Shown piece after piece: positions 8,148 to 16,506 of a stretch of 39,150 nt of DNA (position 1 is the stretch's first letter; each line of letters starts with the position of its first letter). This DNA is from Rhodospirillaceae bacterium (GTDB lineage Bacteria > Pseudomonadota > Alphaproteobacteria > Bin65). The stretch spans positions 1 through 39,150 of the forward strand of contig VXNK01000074.1 of assembly GCA_009840595.1 (NCBI GenBank), given 5' to 3'. Under the pieces are notes generated by a model. It was not told the DNA's origin and searched no databases. It saw nothing but the letters and a program-made list of their open reading frames with translations. A program made the position numbers and the translations under genes.

Positions 8148-9371
8148 CTACTTGGCCGGACCCTGGTCGATGGCCTTGCCGCCCTTGATTTCCCACTTGT
8201 TGTAGGAGCCGGCGATGTCGCCGTCCTTGTCGAAATCGATGTCGCCGCTGGCGCCGGCATAGTCGATCTCCTTGCCGGCCTTTATCGCCGCCAGCGCTTC
8301 CTTCCACTGGCCGGGCAGGATTTTCATGCCCTTGCCGTTGCCGACGGCGCGCAGGGCGTCGCGCACCTTGGTGCCGTCGGTCGAGCCGGCCTTGGCGATC
8401 GCCAGGGCCAGAACGAAAGCGGCATCGTAGGTCTGTATCGCAAACAGCTTGCCGACGCTCTTCGGAAAGGCCTTCTTCATCGCGGCATTGTACGCGTCGC
8501 GCGCCGGACCGGCCGGAGAGGCCGGGCGGGTGTAGATCAGGCCTTCGAGATTCTTGATCCCAACGGTCTTCCACATCTTGTCGTCATAGATGGCTTCCGG
8601 GCCGATGAACTTGCTGAACAGCCCGCCCTCGAGCGACTGGCGGATGATGACCGGCGCCGACGACTGCGGATAGGCGACCAGCACGAGATGGTCCGCGCCG
8701 CCCTTCTTCAGGGTCGCCAGCTCGGAGCGGTAGGAGCTCTTCTTGTCTTCGTGCGCCTGGTCGCCCGCGATCGTACCGCCGCCCTTTGTGAACTCGCTGC
8801 GGAAATTGTCGGCCAGGCCCTTGCCGTAATCGTTCTTCACATAGGTGAGCGCGACTTTCTTGATGCCCCGGGCCAGGACGACGCGGGCCAGCACCTTGCC
8901 CTGGAAGCTGTCCGACGGCGCGACGCGGAAGATGAAGTCCTTGTCCTTCAGCGTGGTGATCGCCGGCGAGGTCGAGGCCGGGGAAATCATGACCACGCCC
9001 GCCGGAACCGCGGCAGCATTGGCCGCGCCGATGGTGGCGCCGGAGCACAGGGCGCCGACGATGCCGGCGACGTTTTCGACATTCACCAGCTTGTTGGCGG
9101 CGCCGACCGAACTCTGCGGATCGCATTTCGAATCGCCGAGCACCATGCTCAGCTTGCCGCCCAGGATGCCGCCCTGGTCGTTGACCTGCTGGACCGCCAG
9201 CTTCGCGGCGTCGATGATCGGCGGAACCGCGCCCTGGATCGGACCGGTGATCCCGCCGAGGAAGCCGATCTTCGCGCCGGCGGCCATCGCCCCATAGCCG
9301 GGGGCGGCGGACAGAACCGCTGCCGCGACGCCGGCAAGCACCAGGCTCCGGCTCGTCTGCTTGAATGTCAT
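8148..9371 (-). CDS. ABC transporter branched-chain amino acid-type (LivJ-like) solute-binding protein
   Basis: A 407-residue type I periplasmic binding protein of the LivJ/Peripla_BP_6 family. The start at 9371 has an AGGGAGA Shine-Dalgarno 8 bases upstream and gives a Sec signal peptide (MTFKQTSRSLVLAGVAAAVLS, cleavage near AMA-A). Family landmarks are GFLGGITGPIQG at the start of the mature chain, the NDQGGILGGKL segment, DSKCDPQSSVGAANKL, and VALTYVKNDYGKGLADNF. Ligands of the family include hydrophobic amino acids, amides, urea and aromatic acids; this ligand is unknown. No permease or ATPase gene is adjacent, so it is an orphan that must work with a transporter encoded elsewhere, conceivably the LIV-type operon about 1.5 kb away on the other strand. 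Confidence 0.93.
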   Translation of the reverse strand: MTFKQTSRSLVLAGVAAAVLSAAPGYGAMAAGAKIGFLGGITGPIQGAVPPIIDAAKLAVQQVNDQGGILGGKLSMVLGDSKCDPQSSVGAANKLVNVENVAGIVGALCSGATIGAANAAAVPAGVVMISPASTSPAITTLKDKDFIFRVAPSDSFQGKVLARVVLARGIKKVALTYVKNDYGKGLADNFRSEFTKGGGTIAGDQAHEDKKSSYRSELATLKKGGADHLVLVAYPQSSAPVIIRQSLEGGLFSKFIGPEAIYDDKMWKTVGIKNLEGLIYTRPASPAGPARDAYNAAMKKAFPKSVGKLFAIQTYDAAFVLALAIAKAGSTDGTKVRDALRAVGNGKGMKILPGQWKEALAAIKAGKEIDYAGASGDIDFDKDGDIAGSYNKWEIKGGKAIDQGPAK

Positions 9372-9625
9372 TCCGTTATCTCCCTTTCGAAAGCTTCCCA
9401 ATGCCGTTGCGGCACGATCGCGGCCGTGACTTGCCCCGGCCGTCGCCGCACCTGCGGCGCACTTTAGCCGGGATTGGCGAGAGCGCGCAATTGCATGTCC
9501 TCTCAAGGTGCGGAGCCTGGCGGAATTGCGCCGGCCGCCGACCGGAAGAAGCGCCCCGGCATCGCCCCGCCGGTCCCGTTTCGCCGAATTCGCCGCTGCG
9601 CCTGTCTGCGCAACCGGACGGGGCG

Positions 9626-9991
9626 CTACGGCGCGCGTGCGGGCCGTTTCGGCAGGTTCAAGGAGGCGAGCGCGTCTTCCTTGGATGAAAATATCGTCCC
9701 GATCCTGTCCAGCCCGGTTACCCGGAAGACCTCGCGGACCCGATCGGAAAGGGAACACAGCAACAGTTCGGCGTCGCGCTTCTTGAGAGACTTGGCCGTC
9801 AGCAGATGGGCGCGCAGGCCCTGGCTGGCGATGTAGTCCAGCTTCTCGAGGTTCACGACGACCGCGCGGTCGCTCTCGTCGATCCCGGCATTCACCGCAT
9901 CGACAAACTGATCGAAATTGGAATTGTCGATGCGCCCTTCAACGTCGATCGACAAAACATCGCCAATCCGTTCGGTCGTGACGTTCAACAT
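9626..9991 (-). CDS. STAS-domain protein (anti-sigma factor antagonist type)
   Basis: A 121-residue single STAS domain. The start at 9991 (MLNVTTERIGDVLSIDVEGRIDNSNF) gives the normal STAS N-terminus of this family. The sequence around the usual phosphorylation site reads DYIASQGLRAHLL, against the common YISSAGLRVLL; the serine in the phosphorylated position is kept (A-S-Q-G). Such proteins act in partner-switching circuits with a serine kinase/anti-sigma factor. No kinase or phosphatase is visible nearby, so its partner is elsewhere. It lies 254 bases upstream of the orphan binding protein on the same strand and is probably transcribed separately. Confidence 0.9.
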   Translation of the reverse strand: MLNVTTERIGDVLSIDVEGRIDNSNFDQFVDAVNAGIDESDRAVVVNLEKLDYIASQGLRAHLLTAKSLKKRDAELLLCSLSDRVREVFRVTGLDRIGTIFSSKEDALASLNLPKRPARAP

Positions 9992-10195
9992 CGTTTCGCC
10001 CTTCCGACGCCGCCGGCTCCCTTTTCCCGGCGTCACGCGCGGTGTCCGGCAGTTCCGGCCGACCGCAAGGCGCCTGTTCGCCGTCCGACCCTATCAAGGC
10101 CCCGGACCCGATACAATGGCCCGTTCCGCCCGGAGGCGTTCCGGGCAGCGAAACGGAGAGGGGATTGCCTTCCGGGACGGCGCGAAACCGCCGGA

Positions 10196-10654
10196 TCAAT
10201 CGTCCAGCGGCGAAGCGGTTCGCGCAAGGGCGGATGAGAGGTCGTCCAGATCCAGTTCGGCAAAGCGCGCGGTCAGCATCTGCTGGATGTCCGCAACGAT
10301 TTCAGCCGCTTCGGCGGCGCAGGCCTCGCCGGTATCGGTAAGGTGCAGGCGCACCCGGCGCCGGTCGTGCGGATCCGGTGCGCGGTAGACCAGATTCTCG
10401 CTCACCAGCCGGTCCGCCATCCGCGTCAGCGTCGGCCCGCCGATCACTAGGGCGTCCGACAATTCGGTCATGCTGAGCCCGCCGGCGGCGCTCCCGCTTG
10501 CGTTCAGGGCATGCAGGACACGCATTTCGTCGACCTGGAGGCCGAGGGGTTTCAGCCGGATGCCGAGGGTGCTGCTCACCTGCGCGCTCGCCCGCAATAT
10601 CAGTTCGGTGAGCGTCTCGGGCGCCGGATCGGTCATGTCGGAACGACGGTCCAT
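10196..10654 (-). CDS. MarR-family transcriptional regulator
   Basis: A 152-residue winged helix protein of standard MarR length. The central part carries the recognition helix and wing: LSMTELSDALVIGGPTLTRMADRLVSENLV, then DPHDRRRVRLHLTDTG, the DxRDRR(x)xLTxxG wing motif characteristic of MarR. The flanking helices form the dimer interface. It is transcribed divergently from the amide-type transport and hydrolase operon starting at 10812 and is the obvious candidate regulator of that operon through the AT-rich intergenic region, where an inverted repeat lies at 10676-10700. The start could also be an in-frame ATG at 10636; neither has a strong Shine-Dalgarno. The effector is unknown. Confidence 0.92.
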   Translation of the reverse strand: MDRRSDMTDPAPETLTELILRASAQVSSTLGIRLKPLGLQVDEMRVLHALNASGSAAGGLSMTELSDALVIGGPTLTRMADRLVSENLVYRAPDPHDRRRVRLHLTDTGEACAAEAAEIVADIQQMLTARFAELDLDDLSSALARTASPLDD

Positions 10655-10675
10655 AGGACAGTAATTGCCTTTTTA

Positions 10676-10700
10676 ATATTTTACATTTCAAGCAAAATAT
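10676..10700. promoter_or_regulatory. Inverted repeat in MarR/operon intergenic region, candidate operator
   Basis: ATATTTT and AAAATAT form perfect 7-bp arms with an 11-bp spacer in an AT-rich island between the divergent MarR gene and the transport operon. The arm centres are 18 bp apart. It is the most A+T-rich part of this intergenic stretch and so also the likely promoter region. Assignment to the MarR protein is inference. Confidence 0.4.
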
Positions 10701-10798
10701 GGTTGCATTCCGGAGAGATCAAGCAAAAAGCCGGGCAGCGGCCGCAGACGGTGCGGCGACCCGCGCCGTACCGGTCGACGCGGCCCGGCCCTGCCGAG

Positions 10799-10804
10799 AG
10801 GAGG
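10799..10804 (+). promoter_or_regulatory. Ribosome binding site deciding a TTG start
   Basis: A perfect AGGAGG lies 7 bases before the TTG at 10812. No ATG or GTG in the same frame has a comparable site, so it fixes the start of the AmiC-like protein and therefore its lack of a signal peptide. Confidence 0.65.
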
Positions 10805-10811
10805 GAGTGTA

Positions 10812-12020
10812 TTGGACCTGCCGGTCTGCACGCTGGACAGCCCGACGAACGGCGCCGGGGGCAGCGTCCGGCCATCGGCGGCTCCCGGCGAGCGGCGCGA
10901 CCGGATTTCCCCGTCGGGCCCGGCCCGTGCTCCCGGTGAGCAACGGCTGATCCGTATCGGCCTGCTGTTGCCGCTGAGCGGATCGAGCGGATTGCACGGT
11001 CCGTCCGGCCGGTCCTGCGCCCAGCTGGCCGCGGAGGAGATCAACGCCCTCGGCGGCATGCTGGGCCGGCGCATCCAGGTCGTCGTCGCGGACGGCGGCA
11101 TGTCGTTCGCCGCCTCGGCGCGCGAGGGCGAACGCCTGATCGAGGAAGACGGCGTCGCCGCCCTGATCGGCACCCATCCGAGCGGCGTGCGTGAGATTCT
11201 CGGGCCTCGGGTCGGCCGCCGGCTGCCATACATCTACACGCCGATCTTCGAGGGCGACGCCTATGAGCCCGGCGTCTTCTATCTCGGCGAGACCGCCTAT
11301 CAGCAACTGGCGCCGGTGCTCCCCTGGATGAAGGCGCATCTCGGCGCCCGGCGCTGGTACCTGATCGGCAATGACTATCGCTGGCCGCGCGACGCCCATC
11401 GCATGGCCTGCCGGCTGCTCGCCGAACAGCGGGCGGAGATCGCCGGCGAGACGATGGTGCCGCTGGAGACCGAGAATTTCGACGCCGTCGTCGCCGAAAT
11501 CCGGGCGCTGCAGCCCGATGCGCTGATCGTGACGCTCATCGGCAGCGACGCCGTCATCTTCCATCGCGCCTTCGCCCGCGCCGGCCTCGACGCGCGGATC
11601 TGGCGCCTGGGCCTGTTGACGGAGGAAAACACCCTTCTCGGCATCGGCGCCGAAAGCAGCCGGCGGCTGTTGACGAGCGCAGCCTATTTCGCCAGCCTGC
11701 CCTATCCCGAAAACGAGGAATTCGTGAGCCGCTACCGGAGCCGCTTCGGACCGCACGCACCGGTGCTGAATTCGATCGGCCAGTCCTGCTACGAGGGGCT
11801 GCTGTTCCTGCACCGGATCGCCTCGGCCGCCGGCAGCCTGGAGGTCGAGAAACTGTGCCGGGTCGCAGACGGCCTGGAGATGACCGGGCCGCGCGGCCGG
11901 ATGCGCATGGTGGGCCGGCATTTCGTCAAGGACATGCACCTCGCCGAGGCCGACGGCGTCGAGTTCGCGATCCGGCAATCGTTTCCGCAGGTCAACCCCA
12001 ATAAAGGGAATCCCAAGTGA
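10812..12020 (+). CDS. AmiC/UrtA-like substrate-binding protein without a signal peptide
   Basis: A 402-residue type I periplasmic-binding-fold protein of the AmiC/FmdD/UrtA group. The fold starts at about residue 46 (RLIRIGLLLPLSGSSGLHGPSG). Group landmarks are PYIYTPIFEGDAYEPGVFYLGET and WYLIGNDYRWPRDAHR, and the same positions are matched in the exported paralogue at 13485. Unlike that paralogue, the first 45 residues are Pro/Arg/Ser-rich with no hydrophobic run, so it should stay in the cytoplasm. Pseudomonas AmiC is a cytoplasmic amide sensor of this fold. I infer a sensing role for the operon's substrate. No AmiR/ANTAR partner gene is visible, so the output route is unknown. It overlaps the amidase gene by 4 bases (GTGA). 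Confidence 0.85.
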   Translation: MDLPVCTLDSPTNGAGGSVRPSAAPGERRDRISPSGPARAPGEQRLIRIGLLLPLSGSSGLHGPSGRSCAQLAAEEINALGGMLGRRIQVVVADGGMSFAASAREGERLIEEDGVAALIGTHPSGVREILGPRVGRRLPYIYTPIFEGDAYEPGVFYLGETAYQQLAPVLPWMKAHLGARRWYLIGNDYRWPRDAHRMACRLLAEQRAEIAGETMVPLETENFDAVVAEIRALQPDALIVTLIGSDAVIFHRAFARAGLDARIWRLGLLTEENTLLGIGAESSRRLLTSAAYFASLPYPENEEFVSRYRSRFGPHAPVLNSIGQSCYEGLLFLHRIASAAGSLEVEKLCRVADGLEMTGPRGRMRMVGRHFVKDMHLAEADGVEFAIRQSFPQVNPNKGNPK

Positions 12021-13432
12021 GCAATCCTTCCGACTGGACCGCATCGGAGGCGCTGCGCGAGATCGGCGCCGGGCGAATCTCGCCGCGCGAATATGCCGAA
12101 GCCCTGCTGGCCCGATGCGAGAACGCCGACGGGCTGAACGCATTCATCCACCTCGACCCGGAACAGGTGCTCGAAGAGGCGGAGCGCGCGGCCGAGCGGT
12201 CCGGCGGCCGGCTCCGCGGGCTGCCGGTGCCGCTAAAGGACAATTTCGATACCGCAGACATGCCGACGACCGGCGGCACGCCCGGGCTGCGCGGCCACCG
12301 GCCGGCGCGCAACGCGCCCGTGGTCCAGCGGCTGATCGAGGAGGGTGCCATCGTCATGGGCAAGCTCAACATGCACGAGCTGGCCTTCGGCATTACCTCG
12401 AACAACAGCGCGTTCGGTCCCGCGCGCAACCCGTACGGTCCCGACCGGATTCCCGGCGGCAGCAGCGGCGGCTCCGGTGCCGCCGTCGGGGCGCGCATGG
12501 CGCCGGTCGCCCTGGGCTCCGACACCGGCGGCTCCGTGCGCATCCCGGCCGCCCTGTGCGGCGTGGCGGGCCTGCGTCCGACCACCGGACGCTACAGCCA
12601 GGCCGGCATCGTGCCGATCTCCCACACCCGCGATACGGCCGGCCCGCTAGCCCGTTCGGTCGAGGATCTCGCCCTGTTCGACAGCGTCATCACGAACGAA
12701 CCGGACGGCCTTGCGGCGACCGCTCTGGCGGGCGCAAGGATCGGCGTTCCCCGCGGCCACTTCTTCGAGAACCTGCATCCCGAAACCGTCCGCGTGGCCG
12801 AAGAAGCGCTGGCCGCCCTCGCCGCGGCCGGCGCCGTGCTGGTCGAGGCGGATATGCCGGAGGTGCCGAAACTCGACGAGGCGGCGGGCTTCCCGATCGC
12901 GCTCTACGAAACCGTCGTCGACCTGAACCGCTACCTGTCGGGCCACGGGCTGTCGATCGAATACGCCGCCCTGGCGGGCGCCGCCGCCAGCCCGGACGTC
13001 GCAGGCCTGTTGCAGAGCCTGCTGACCGAGGAAGGCGCGATCCCGGAGGCGGTCTATCGCGAGGCGCTCGACGCGACGCGTCCGGCGCTCCAGGCCGCCT
13101 ATGCCGACTGGTTCGCGGCGAACGACGTTCTGGCGGCGATCTTCCCGACGACGCCTTTGCCCGCCGCCCGGATCGGCGAGGACGAGACCGTCGAGCTGAA
13201 CGGCGAGCCGGTGCCGACCTTCCTCACCTTCATCCGCAATACCAGCCCGTCGAGCGTCGCCGGCATCCCCGGCGTCACCCTGCCGGCCGGCCTGTCCGCC
13301 GACGGCCTGCCCATCGGCATGGAACTCGACGGCCCGGCGGGCAGCGACCGCGCCCTGCTGGCGTTGAGCGCCGCGGTCGAGGAAATCCTGCCGGCTACGC
13401 CGGCACCGGCTTCAGGCGGGGCCGGCGAATGA
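12017..13432 (+). CDS. Amidase-signature family hydrolase
   Basis: A 471-residue amidase-signature enzyme. The catalytic triad is complete: Lys74 (VPLKDNFD), cis-Ser149 in the GGSSGGSG motif, and nucleophile Ser173 in DTGGSVRIPA; the 24-residue spacing between the two serines is that of the family. It would hydrolyse an amide to acid and ammonia in the cytoplasm. Subfamily substrates range from aryl and aliphatic amides to allophanate and Gln-tRNA; the absence of gatC/gatB and its single-operon context with amide-type binding proteins argue for a catabolic amidase. The GTG start overlaps the stop of the preceding gene (GTGA), showing translational coupling. Confidence 0.93.
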   Translation: MSNPSDWTASEALREIGAGRISPREYAEALLARCENADGLNAFIHLDPEQVLEEAERAAERSGGRLRGLPVPLKDNFDTADMPTTGGTPGLRGHRPARNAPVVQRLIEEGAIVMGKLNMHELAFGITSNNSAFGPARNPYGPDRIPGGSSGGSGAAVGARMAPVALGSDTGGSVRIPAALCGVAGLRPTTGRYSQAGIVPISHTRDTAGPLARSVEDLALFDSVITNEPDGLAATALAGARIGVPRGHFFENLHPETVRVAEEALAALAAAGAVLVEADMPEVPKLDEAAGFPIALYETVVDLNRYLSGHGLSIEYAALAGAAASPDVAGLLQSLLTEEGAIPEAVYREALDATRPALQAAYADWFAANDVLAAIFPTTPLPAARIGEDETVELNGEPVPTFLTFIRNTSPSSVAGIPGVTLPAGLSADGLPIGMELDGPAGSDRALLALSAAVEEILPATPAPASGGAGE

Positions 13433-13484
13433 ACCGCCGGCCGCCCGGATTGGCAATCGAACCTACCAACAGGGAGTGAACGTC

Positions 13485-14672
13485 ATGACCAAAATCCTCA
13501 ATCCGATTTCGCGCCGCCGCTTCGTCGCCGGCGCGGTGGGCACAGGTGCGGCCGTCGCCGCACCGGCCGTCCTGAGCGGCGCGCGGGCCGCCGGGGAATT
13601 CAAGATGGCCACCTTCCTGGCGTTGAGCGGTCCGGCCTCGCTGTTCGGGCCGACGCAGACCGCCTGCGGCAAGCTCGCCGTCGACCAGATCAACGCAGCC
13701 GGCGGCATCGGCGGCCGCAAGGTGACGGTCATCCCGGCCGACGGCGGCGCAACCCCGGCCGAGGCCGCCAAGGCGGCGATCCGGCTGATGCTGCGCGACA
13801 AGGTCGATCTCGTGCTCGGTTCGCACAACAGCGCGGTGCGCGAGGCGATCGTGGCGGCGCTCAAGGGCCGGGTGCCCTATGTCTACACGCCGCTCTACGA
13901 AGGCGGGGAATGCAACCCCAACGTCTATGTGACGGCGGATACGCCCCAGCAGCAGGTCCAGCCCTCGATCTCCTGGCTGGCGAAAACCCTGGGCGCGAAG
14001 ACCTACTATCTGATCGGCAACGACTATGTCTGGCCGCACAAGACCAACGAGCAGGCGAAGAAATACATCGCGGCGGCCGGCGGCAAGGTGGTCGGCGAGG
14101 AATATCTCCCGCTCGGCGCGCCGAACAAGTTCGAGGATGCGGTGACGCGGATCAAGGCCAAGAAGCCCGATCTCGTGGTCATCACCCTGGTCGGCGGCGA
14201 CAATGTCAACTTCAACCGGACCTTCGCCGGCTTCGGTCTGGACAAGTCGATCAAGCGCGTTTCCTACCTGCTGGAGGAGCTGACCCTGTTCGGCATCGGC
14301 GCCGAGAACAGCGCCGGCCTGTACAGCGCGATGTCTTATTTCGTGAACGAGAAGAGCGAGCCCAACGCCAAGTTCAAGGCAGGCTTCGCCAAGGCCTTCG
14401 CGCCCAAGCCGCCGCCGCTCAGCATGCTCGGCGCGGACGTCTATTCCGGCGTCTACTGCGCCAAGGCGCTGGTCGAGAAGGCGGGCGGCACGAAGGACGC
14501 CGGCAAGCTGATGGCAGCGGCGAATAACCTGCAATACAGGACCGCCACCGGCACGGCCGTGATGACCAACCGGCACGTCGTCAAGGACATGTACCTTGCC
14601 GAATGCAAGGGCACGAGCTTCGACATCGTCGAGAGCTTCAAGGCGGTGGCGCACGGCCAGACCTGCAGCTGA
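13485..14672 (+). CDS. Tat-exported ABC transporter substrate-binding protein (amide/urea type)
   Basis: A 395-residue binding protein of the AmiC/FmdD/UrtA group. ATG at 13485 is preferred over GTG at 13476, because GGGAG lies 8 bases before the ATG but overlaps the GTG. It begins with a twin-arginine signal (SRRRFVAGAVGTG, a hydrophobic stretch, then A-x-A cleavage near residue 32). Conserved group segments are PYVYTPLYEGGECNPNVYVTADTPQQQ and YYLIGNDYVWPHKT, paralogous to the leaderless protein two genes upstream. It should deliver substrate to the LivH/LivMG/LivF transporter encoded downstream. A stable hairpin follows its stop, a frequent arrangement that keeps binding-protein mRNA abundant relative to the permease mRNA. 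Confidence 0.94.
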   Translation: MTKILNPISRRRFVAGAVGTGAAVAAPAVLSGARAAGEFKMATFLALSGPASLFGPTQTACGKLAVDQINAAGGIGGRKVTVIPADGGATPAEAAKAAIRLMLRDKVDLVLGSHNSAVREAIVAALKGRVPYVYTPLYEGGECNPNVYVTADTPQQQVQPSISWLAKTLGAKTYYLIGNDYVWPHKTNEQAKKYIAAAGGKVVGEEYLPLGAPNKFEDAVTRIKAKKPDLVVITLVGGDNVNFNRTFAGFGLDKSIKRVSYLLEELTLFGIGAENSAGLYSAMSYFVNEKSEPNAKFKAGFAKAFAPKPPPLSMLGADVYSGVYCAKALVEKAGGTKDAGKLMAAANNLQYRTATGTAVMTNRHVVKDMYLAECKGTSFDIVESFKAVAHGQTCS

Positions 14673-14688
14673 TCCCGTTTCCGGTCTC

Positions 14689-14717
14689 GCCCGCGCCGGC
14701 ACGAAGCCGGCGCGGGC
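14689..14717 (+). terminator. Strong intra-operon hairpin (attenuator or mRNA-stabilising stem)
   Basis: A perfect 12-bp GC-rich stem (14689-14700 with 14706-14717) closes an ACGAA loop 16 bases after the binding-protein stop. No T-tract follows directly (a TTTT occurs about 19 bases on), so it is more likely a partial terminator or 3'-end stabiliser than a full stop. Confidence 0.6.
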
Positions 14718-14916
14718 GGGCGCCGGGATAACGGTTTTGCCCGAAAGGCCGGCGCCCTCCGCGTATCCGGCCGTTTCGCCGCGACCGGCTCATGACAGCG
14801 CCGGTCCCGATGCGGTAAGGAATGTCAGGCCGGGCGCCTGTGCGATTCATCGATATGCCCGCCCGGACCTGCCGGGACGACGACGATAGCGCCCGTAGCG
14901 TTGGAGGCCGTTTGAC

Positions 14917-15576
14917 ATGACCGAGTTGCCCGCCATCGGCCTTCCGGCGACCGATTCCGCGGTGATCGTCGTCGATATGCAGAATTCCTACCTGCATCCG
15001 GAAGGCGCTTTTGCACGGCTCTGGCCGGAAATGAATACGCCGCCCGACTACGATCCGCAGCGCATGCGCCGGGCGATTCCCGGCTGCCGCCGGCTGATCG
15101 ACGCCGCGCATCGGGAGCAGGTTCCGGTCATCTATCTCAAATATGTCTACCGCCCGGACTATCGCGACGGCGGCGTTCTGATCCGGGAGGTCTGGCCGGC
15201 GCTCAAGGACGCCAACTATGTGGCTGCCGGCACCTGGGAAGCCGAGATCGTCGAGGAGCTGACGCCGGCGGAAGGGGATTTCGTCGTCGAGAAATCGCGC
15301 TACAGCGGTTTCTACGCCACCCGCCTGGAAACCGTGCTCCGCAGTCTCGGCGCCTCGACCTTGTACATGTGCGGCGTCGGCACCAGGCACTGCGTCGAGA
15401 GCACGGCGCGCGACGCGCATATGCGCGACTACCGGGTGTTTATCGTGTCGGATGCCACGGCGGATGTGGGCGAGGACATGGAGCAAAGCGTCTTCGTCAG
15501 CTTCTCGGTCGGGTTCGGCTGGGTCGCGAGCAGCGACGAGATCATCGCTTCCTGGCAGGCCGGCGGAAGTTCGTAG
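14917..15576 (+). CDS. Isochorismatase-fold cysteine hydrolase, RutB-like
   Basis: A 219-residue cysteine hydrolase with the full Asp-Lys-Cys triad: Asp20 (VIVVDMQNSY), Lys126 (VVEKSRYSGFYAT) and Cys159 (GVGTRHCVESTARDA). The KxRYSGFxxTxLxxxLRxxG stretch and the CVESTxRDA ending resemble RutB, the ureidoacrylate amidohydrolase of the pyrimidine-degrading Rut pathway, but the usual TNVC is TRHC here and no other rut gene is present. Related enzymes hydrolyse N-carbamoyl compounds, biuret and nicotinamide. In an operon with an amidase and amide/urea-type binding proteins, an amide or ureide substrate is the best guess. It sits between the exported binding protein and the permease genes. Confidence 0.9.
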   Translation: MTELPAIGLPATDSAVIVVDMQNSYLHPEGAFARLWPEMNTPPDYDPQRMRRAIPGCRRLIDAAHREQVPVIYLKYVYRPDYRDGGVLIREVWPALKDANYVAAGTWEAEIVEELTPAEGDFVVEKSRYSGFYATRLETVLRSLGASTLYMCGVGTRHCVESTARDAHMRDYRVFIVSDATADVGEDMEQSVFVSFSVGFGWVASSDEIIASWQAGGSS

Positions 15577-15651
15577 CGGCGGCCCGACCGGTCGCCGGCT
15601 GCCGCCGCCGCTTCTCTCGCAACCGCACCCGCGCCGGGAGCCCTGACGCCG

Positions 15652-16506
15652 ATGGATCCGATCCTCACCACCAACATCCTGAATGTGGTGTACGAGGTCT
15701 CCACCCTGGCGGTCGTCGTGCTCGGCCTCGCCGTCGTGTTCGGCCTGCTCGGGGTCATGAATCTCGCCCATGGCGAGTTCGTCATGATCGGCGCCTATTG
15801 CGCCTTCTTCGTCCAGGCCCAGAACCTGCCCTTCCTCGCCGCCGTGCCCCTGGCGCTCCTTGTCTGCGCCGTTCTCGGGCTGGTTGTCGAGCGGCTGCTC
15901 GTGCGGCCGCTCTACGCCCGTCCGTTCGATACGCTGCTGGCGACCTGGGGGCTGAGCATGCTGCTGCGCGAGGCCGTCGAGGCGGTCTACGGCCGGGCCT
16001 TCCGCAGCGTCGCCACGCCGCTGACCGGCAGCGTCGACGTGTTCGGCGCGGACTATCCGTCCTACCGGTTGCTGCTCACGGTCGTGTCGATCGCGCTGGT
16101 CGCCGGGCTGGTCTGGTGGTTCGTGCGCAGCGCGACCGGTCGGCGCATCCGCGCGGTGGTCAACAATCCGGAACTCGCCGGCTCGGTCGGCATTCCGGTC
16201 ACCGGGCTGGCGCGCAACACCTTCGTTTTCGGCTGCTGCCTCGCCGCGCTCGCCGGCGTGATGCTGGCGCCGCTCCTGCCGGTCAACCCGACCCTGGGCC
16301 TGGACTTCATCCTCAAATCCTTCTTCGTCCTGGTGGTCGGCGGGCTCGGCAGCCTGGTCGGCCTGATCTCCGGCTCCGGCGTCATCGGCGGCGTCGAGAG
16401 CGTCGTCAGCGCCTTCCTGGACCGGACCTACGGCTATACGACCGTGCTCATCATCGCGATCCTCTTCCTCTGGCTGCGCCCCAATGGCCTCTTTCCTCGG
16501 ACATAG
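15652..16506 (+). CDS. ABC transporter permease, LivH type
   Basis: A 284-residue inner-membrane permease with about eight hydrophobic segments. The stretch VFGLLGVMNLAHGEFVMIGAYCAFF is the diagnostic LivH/UrtB motif (GxxNxAHGxxxMxGAY), and the C-terminal half carries the EAA-like cytoplasmic loop (RRIRAVVNNPELAGSVGIPV). It forms a heterodimer with the LivM domain encoded immediately downstream, whose gene starts 23 bases inside this one. The transported compound is probably an amide or urea derivative, as inferred from the neighbouring amidase, RutB-like enzyme and AmiC/UrtA-type binding proteins. Confidence 0.94.
   Translation: MDPILTTNILNVVYEVSTLAVVVLGLAVVFGLLGVMNLAHGEFVMIGAYCAFFVQAQNLPFLAAVPLALLVCAVLGLVVERLLVRPLYARPFDTLLATWGLSMLLREAVEAVYGRAFRSVATPLTGSVDVFGADYPSYRLLLTVVSIALVAGLVWWFVRSATGRRIRAVVNNPELAGSVGIPVTGLARNTFVFGCCLAALAGVMLAPLLPVNPTLGLDFILKSFFVLVVGGLGSLVGLISGSGVIGGVESVVSAFLDRTYGYTTVLIIAILFLWLRPNGLFPRT

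Noticed and set aside
6572..8260. A 562-codon open frame on the minus strand opposite the MFS gene
   Set aside because: Low-complexity Arg/Gly/Glu/Gln composition; it mirrors the hydrophobic MFS frame and has no motif.
12017..13432. Amidase as GatA of the Gln/Asn-tRNA amidotransferase
   Set aside because: No gatB or gatC nearby, and it is translationally coupled to a binding-protein gene, so a catabolic amidase fits better.
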